Below, piece after piece: positions 5,894-8,693 of a DNA stretch of 8,693 bases (position 1 is its first letter; each line of letters begins with the position of its first letter). A program made the position numbers and the translations under genes. The notes beneath the pieces are model-generated. The model was given only the letters and a program-made list of their open reading frames with translations. It was not told where the DNA came from and searched no databases. The stretch comes from Anaerolineae bacterium (GTDB lineage Bacteria > Chloroflexota > Anaerolineae > JAADDB01), in assembly GCA_015486895.1 (NCBI GenBank), contig WFQT01000477.1, forward strand, positions 1 to 8,693. The letters run 5' to 3'.

Positions 5894-6073
5894 CTAATGA
5901 GGCGTTATCTCGACAAGCGATGTGAGGATTGCGCCGTATCTCGCCAGGTCAGGATCTTCGACAAGTAGCTTGGTAAGGGCTTCTTTTTCCTATCGAAACA
6001 GTATCTGCTTTGAAAATAGATGCTCTGACCAGTGTGCAACCGAGCCGGCTTTATTTTTGTCCTTGGTGTTGTA
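5894..6073 (-). pseudogene. Possible decayed gene fragment
   Basis: One minus-strand frame of 60 codons is bounded by a TAA (6074-6076) and a TAG (5894-5896) and is broken by a single TAG (5990-5992). The part after the internal stop reads 'EKEALTKLLVEDPDLARYG' then AILTSLVEITPH, which has the charge and helix pattern of a real protein tail. There is no start codon for this segment. I cannot name a parent family, and chance is possible at this length. Confidence 0.25.
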
Positions 6074-6099
6074 TTATAACACTCATGATAACTTCTCAA
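6073..6099 (-). promoter_or_regulatory. Candidate extended -10 promoter on the minus strand
   Basis: TGtTATAAT (perfect extended -10, with TATAAT complementary to 6073-6078) has a TTGAGA 15 bp upstream (6094-6099). The spacer is short, but an extended -10 can compensate. No recognisable gene lies downstream, so it may be fortuitous or serve a small RNA. Confidence 0.3.
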
Positions 6100-6157
6100 T
6101 AACCTGGGATTATGCCATTTTTACCTACCAGCGATATCCCCCGAGGAGTTGCTTCGC

Positions 6158-6179
6158 AAAAATTGGGGCTTTAGAGCCC
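6158..6179 (-). terminator. Weak intrinsic-terminator-like hairpin, minus strand
   Basis: On the minus strand GGGCT-CTAA-AGCCC is followed by CAATTTTTG, a 5-bp GC-rich stem with five Ts nearby. It would end a leftward transcript from the region ahead of plsX. The stem is short and the T-tract is offset by three bases. Confidence 0.3.
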
Positions 6180-6209
6180 ATGGATAGCTCCGATAGGTTC
6201 GTGGCATGA

Positions 6210-6378
6210 CCATAATCCGGTGGAGCGGGGGCCAACTGTGATGCGTGCGATCACTTACAGGGAGTTTCAGTGGTGTGTAACGCCTCCTGAGCGGGCGGTG
6301 CCCCTCCGGATTATGGGTACGCGGCTGGCCGGAAGGAGGGGGTGGTGAAGGCTAATGTGATGCCTCCCTTTGCATCAC
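6210..6378 (+). promoter_or_regulatory. Nested inverted repeats ahead of plsX, possible structured leader
   Basis: CCATAATCCGG (6210-6220) is an exact 11-bp inverted copy of CCGGATTATGG (6306-6316). Inside is the small hairpin GTGAT/ATCAC (6238-6254). Downstream, GTGATGC (6357-6363) pairs with GCATCAC (6372-6378) around an 8-nt loop. The same GTGATGC also occurs at 6238-6244, so the GCATCAC arm could pair with either copy, a layout seen in switching leaders. It matches no riboswitch class that I recognise, and it could instead be a small insertion with 11-bp ends. Confidence 0.4.
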
Positions 6379-6428
6379 CAATACTGTAGATGGTGACTAC
6401 CCCCAGTTCGACAAGGAGAACAACAAAG

Positions 6429-7424
6429 ATGAGAATTGCCCTGGATGCCATGGGGGGGGACCGAGCGCCGCAGGTCACTGTAGCCGGTGCTGTAGCCGCC
6501 AGCCGGGACTTTAACGTCGGGTTGTTCTTGGTGGGGAAAGAAGAACAATTGCGGGCAGAACTGGGCCACCATGATATAGATGGCTTGGATATCAATGTTG
6601 TCAACGCGACACAAGAAATTGCCATGCACGAACACCCGGCAGAAGCAGTGCGCACCCGGCCGGATAATTCCATGAGCGTCGCTTTGCAATTGGTCAGGGA
6701 TGGGAAAGCAGACGCTTTTGTCACTTGCGGTAACACCGGCGGGGCACTAGCTGCTGCCTTGTTGACATTGGGACGCTTGCACGGCGTCAAGCGGCCGGTC
6801 TTAGCTACGCCGTTCCCTCACAGGCATGGATATTGCCTGCTGTTAGACATTGGAGCCAATGCTGATTGTAAACCGCTTTACCTACAGCAGTTTGCGATCA
6901 TGGGCAGTGTCTACAGTGAGAACATTATGGGCGTTGTCCGGCCCCGTGTCGCTTTGATTGCCAACGGGGAGGAAGCTGGAAAAGGAAACCAGTTGGTCCA
7001 GGAGACTTTCACCCTGCTGGAAAATAGCGGAGAGCTGTACTTTGTGGGCAACGTAGAACCGAAAGAACTCTTTGTTGGGAAAGCCGATGTCGTAGTGACC
7101 GATGGTTTCACCGGTAACGTGCTCCTAAAAACTTCTGAAGCAGTAGCCAGCATGTTAGTTGATCTGATAAAAGAAAAAGGGAAACATCATCCCCTTGCTT
7201 TAGGTGGTCTCTTGCTGGCTAAACCGGTTTTTAAAGAAGTTGCTGCAAGACTGGACTACCGGGAATATGGCGGCGCGGTACTTTTAGGTGTCGATGGCAT
7301 TGTTCTCGTTGGCCATGGCCGCAGTGATGAACTAGGCGTGCGCAATGCTATTCGGGCTGCCTACAGGGCGGTAAAAGGCGACCTGCTGGCCAAAATAAAG
7401 GACAAAATGCGACTCACTCGCTAA
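6429..7424 (+). CDS. plsX: Phosphate acyltransferase PlsX
   Basis: The enzyme converts acyl-ACP plus phosphate to acyl-phosphate, the acyl donor for PlsY in phosphatidic acid synthesis. It acts at the cytoplasmic face of the membrane. The 331-residue length is typical. Signatures present: 'MRIALDAMGGD' (1-11), 'HPAEAVRTRPDNSM' (69-82), 'CGNTGGALAAALL' (100-112), 'LLDIGANADCKP' (138-149) with 'QFAIMGSVY' (154-162), 'NGEEAGKGNQ' (179-188), 'ADVVVTDGFTGNVLLKTSEA' (219-238) and 'YGGAVLLGVDGIVLVGHGRS' (280-299). ATG 6429 is chosen over an in-frame ATG at 6390 because AAGGAG lies 10 nt ahead and the protein then begins exactly at the conserved start. It is co-transcribed with fabF, whose Shine-Dalgarno overlaps the plsX stop. 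The upstream promoter was not identified. Confidence 0.97.
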   Translation: MRIALDAMGGDRAPQVTVAGAVAASRDFNVGLFLVGKEEQLRAELGHHDIDGLDINVVNATQEIAMHEHPAEAVRTRPDNSMSVALQLVRDGKADAFVTCGNTGGALAAALLTLGRLHGVKRPVLATPFPHRHGYCLLLDIGANADCKPLYLQQFAIMGSVYSENIMGVVRPRVALIANGEEAGKGNQLVQETFTLLENSGELYFVGNVEPKELFVGKADVVVTDGFTGNVLLKTSEAVASMLVDLIKEKGKHHPLALGGLLLAKPVFKEVAARLDYREYGGAVLLGVDGIVLVGHGRSDELGVRNAIRAAYRAVKGDLLAKIKDKMRLTR

Positions 7425-7435
7425 GGAGGAACGCG

Positions 7436-8693
7436 ATGAACGAAAACGAACTACTGAACCGCCTACAAGTACTGCCTGTTTCTGCCCGGGAGGCATTAGC
7501 TGATCTGTTGACATCCCTCAATATTGCCGAGAAGCTCAACCCGAATCAAATCCCTCAACAAGCAAGTGCCTTGCTACACCAACTACGCCAGATGGGGCTA
7601 AAAGACCTTCTGCCCCGGCGGCGAGTAGTTATCACGGGCATGGGCGCTATCTCCCCGGTGGGCTTGAACCTGAATGACACCTGGAATAATCTTCTCAGAG
7701 GAGTTTCCGGCGTGGACTACGTCACCCAAATTGACCCTACACCTTTCCCGACTAAGATCGCTGCTGAAGTAAAAGGCTTTGATCCGTTGAAATACGTTCC
7801 TCGGAAGATCGCTCGGCGAATGGCCAGGGTATCACAATTCGCCATCGCCGCCACTCAGGAAGCATTGGAAGATGCTGGTATCCCCTGGCCGTTACGAGAA
7901 AGCGAGCGCAGCGGCGTCATTTTCGGCATTGCTTTAGGTGGCTTCAACCTGTACCAGGATGCTATCTGGCAATCCTCCCAGCGGGGCACTATGCGGGTTC
8001 GGCCCATGGTCGCCACCGGCGGCTTGCCTAACATGCCGACTTTCCATGTCAATGAGCATTTCGGTATTCGTGGCTTGTCGGAGACAGTGGTCACGGCCTG
8101 TGCTTCCGGGACCCAGGCCATCGGGCAGGCACTGGAAACAATCCGCAGCGGCATCATGGACACGGTAATCACTGGTGGCATGGAAGCCCTCATCTGCGAA
8201 TTTTTCTTCTCCGGATTCACTGCCATGAAAGCAATTTCCACTCGAAACGACCCGCCCCAAAAAGCGAGCAGTCCTTTCGATGCCAAGCGGGATGGTTTTA
8301 TCATCGGTGAAGGGGCCGGCGTTCTGGTAATGGAAAGCTTGGAGCATGCCTTAGCGCGGGGAGCTAAAATCTACGCCGAGATACTGGGCGCGGCTGCTAC
8401 CTCTGACGCTTACCACGTGGCTGCCCCCGATCCCGCGGGCCGTGGCGCCCAAGCTTGTATACAACGCGCCCTTGATGATGCCGGTGTTTCCACGGAAGAT
8501 GTGGATTATATCAACTCCCATGGCACTTCTACGCCCCTTAACGACAAAGTCGAAACTTTGGCCATCAAGAAAGTCTTCGGTGAGCATGCTTACGACCTGG
8601 TAGTGAATTCTACCAAATCGATGATTGGCCATACTTTTGGTGGTGCCGGCGGCCTCGAAGCCATCGTCACTGCCAAGAGCGTCGAAACCGGGC
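7436..8693 (+). CDS. fabF: 3-oxoacyl-ACP synthase II (FabF-type), N-terminally extended, partial at right edge
   Basis: The condensing enzyme adds malonyl-ACP to acyl-ACP with loss of CO2 in fatty-acid elongation. It is cytosolic and normally dimeric. 419 codons are visible and the C-terminus is cut by the window edge. The thiolase-fold core starts near residue 62 ('RRRVVITGMGAISPVG'). The catalytic Cys222 in 'TACASG', His362 in 'INSHGTSTPLND' and His399 in 'STKSMIGH' are all present, as is 'PFDAKRDGFIIGEGAGVLVME' in its usual place. Residues 1-60 are an unusual, mostly helical extension ahead of the normal start. It is translated from ATG 7436, which has an AAGGAGGA sequence 5 nt ahead. An internal ATG at 7592 would give a standard-length enzyme but lacks a Shine-Dalgarno. 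The spacing from plsX is 11 bp. The usual fabD, fabG and acpP are not between them. Confidence 0.95.
   Translation, partial: MNENELLNRLQVLPVSAREALADLLTSLNIAEKLNPNQIPQQASALLHQLRQMGLKDLLPRRRVVITGMGAISPVGLNLNDTWNNLLRGVSGVDYVTQIDPTPFPTKIAAEVKGFDPLKYVPRKIARRMARVSQFAIAATQEALEDAGIPWPLRESERSGVIFGIALGGFNLYQDAIWQSSQRGTMRVRPMVATGGLPNMPTFHVNEHFGIRGLSETVVTACASGTQAIGQALETIRSGIMDTVITGGMEALICEFFFSGFTAMKAISTRNDPPQKASSPFDAKRDGFIIGEGAGVLVMESLEHALARGAKIYAEILGAAATSDAYHVAAPDPAGRGAQACIQRALDDAGVSTEDVDYINSHGTSTPLNDKVETLAIKKVFGEHAYDLVVNSTKSMIGHTFGGAGGLEAIVTAKSVETG

Larger units (their letters stand above)
5059..6428. other. Repeat-rich intergenic region of about 1.37 kb with no convincing intact gene
   Basis: No frame here gives a recognisable intact protein. 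The stretch holds, in order: an AT-rich leader of the YihY-family gene; a short CACACAG direct repeat (5149-5155 and 5169-5175); the MITE-like element; an inverted repeat (5445-5501); a 'CCACAGA...AATCCGTGT' repeat (5521-5590); hairpin-repeat copy D; a possible decayed frame on the minus strand; a minus-strand terminator-like hairpin; and the paired sequences ahead of plsX. Such accumulation of repeats suggests relaxed intergenic DNA tolerant of insertions. I find no good plus-strand promoter for plsX within it. Confidence 0.6.

Noticed and set aside
5922..6209. A 95-codon plus-strand frame before plsX
   Set aside because: It is rich in Ser/Arg with no motif, lacks a Shine-Dalgarno and overlaps a more protein-like antisense frame. 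It is probably a shadow.
6390..6428. An upstream ATG for plsX adding 13 residues
   Set aside because: The added residues (Thr/Ser/Arg rich) are not family-like, and the AAGGAG at about 6413-6418 serves the ATG at 6429.

Overview
The window looks like a bacterial chromosome segment of moderate GC content, most probably from Chloroflexota. The lineage call is an inference. It rests on the style of two uncharacterised proteins (946-2541 and 2807-3226), on PlsX and FabF encoded back to back, and on many interspersed 'CCACAGATTAC'-type repeats. No rRNA, tRNA or CRISPR array is visible. Nothing shows a plasmid or phage.

Layout, left to right. (1) A minus-strand gene cut by the left edge encodes a PP2C-like protein whose usual metal-binding aspartates look lost. 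It has a textbook sigma-70 promoter. (2) A divergent intergenic region carries a second strong promoter facing right, then the first copy of a ~125-bp hairpin repeat. (3) Two plus-strand genes of unknown function follow, 531 and 139 codons, separated by two more repeat copies. The smaller gene has an in-frame TAG followed by 20 more protein-like codons. (4) Two minus-strand genes follow: peptide deformylase (def, own promoter) and a YihY/BrkB-family membrane protein. (5) A 1.37-kb stretch (5059-6428) has no convincing intact gene. It is dense in repeats: a 130-bp MITE-like element with terminal inverted repeats and an imperfect 8-bp flanking duplication, a 13-bp inverted repeat, another hairpin-repeat copy, a possible decayed reading frame, and nested inverted repeats just upstream of plsX. 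(6) A fatty-acid/phospholipid operon, plsX then fabF, runs off the right edge. The fabF product carries a roughly 60-residue helical N-terminal extension.

How the parts fit. def, plsX and fabF are housekeeping genes for N-terminal protein maturation and membrane lipid synthesis. PlsX and FabF both act around acyl-ACP, so their co-transcription is natural. The two unknown genes may form one unit read from the 707-735 promoter. However, terminator-like repeat copies lie both in the 5' leader and between the genes, which would allow premature termination. No complete new defence or mobile system is evident. The most unusual items are the repeat family, the MITE-like element, the interrupted 139-codon gene, the degenerate PP2C-like protein and the FabF extension.
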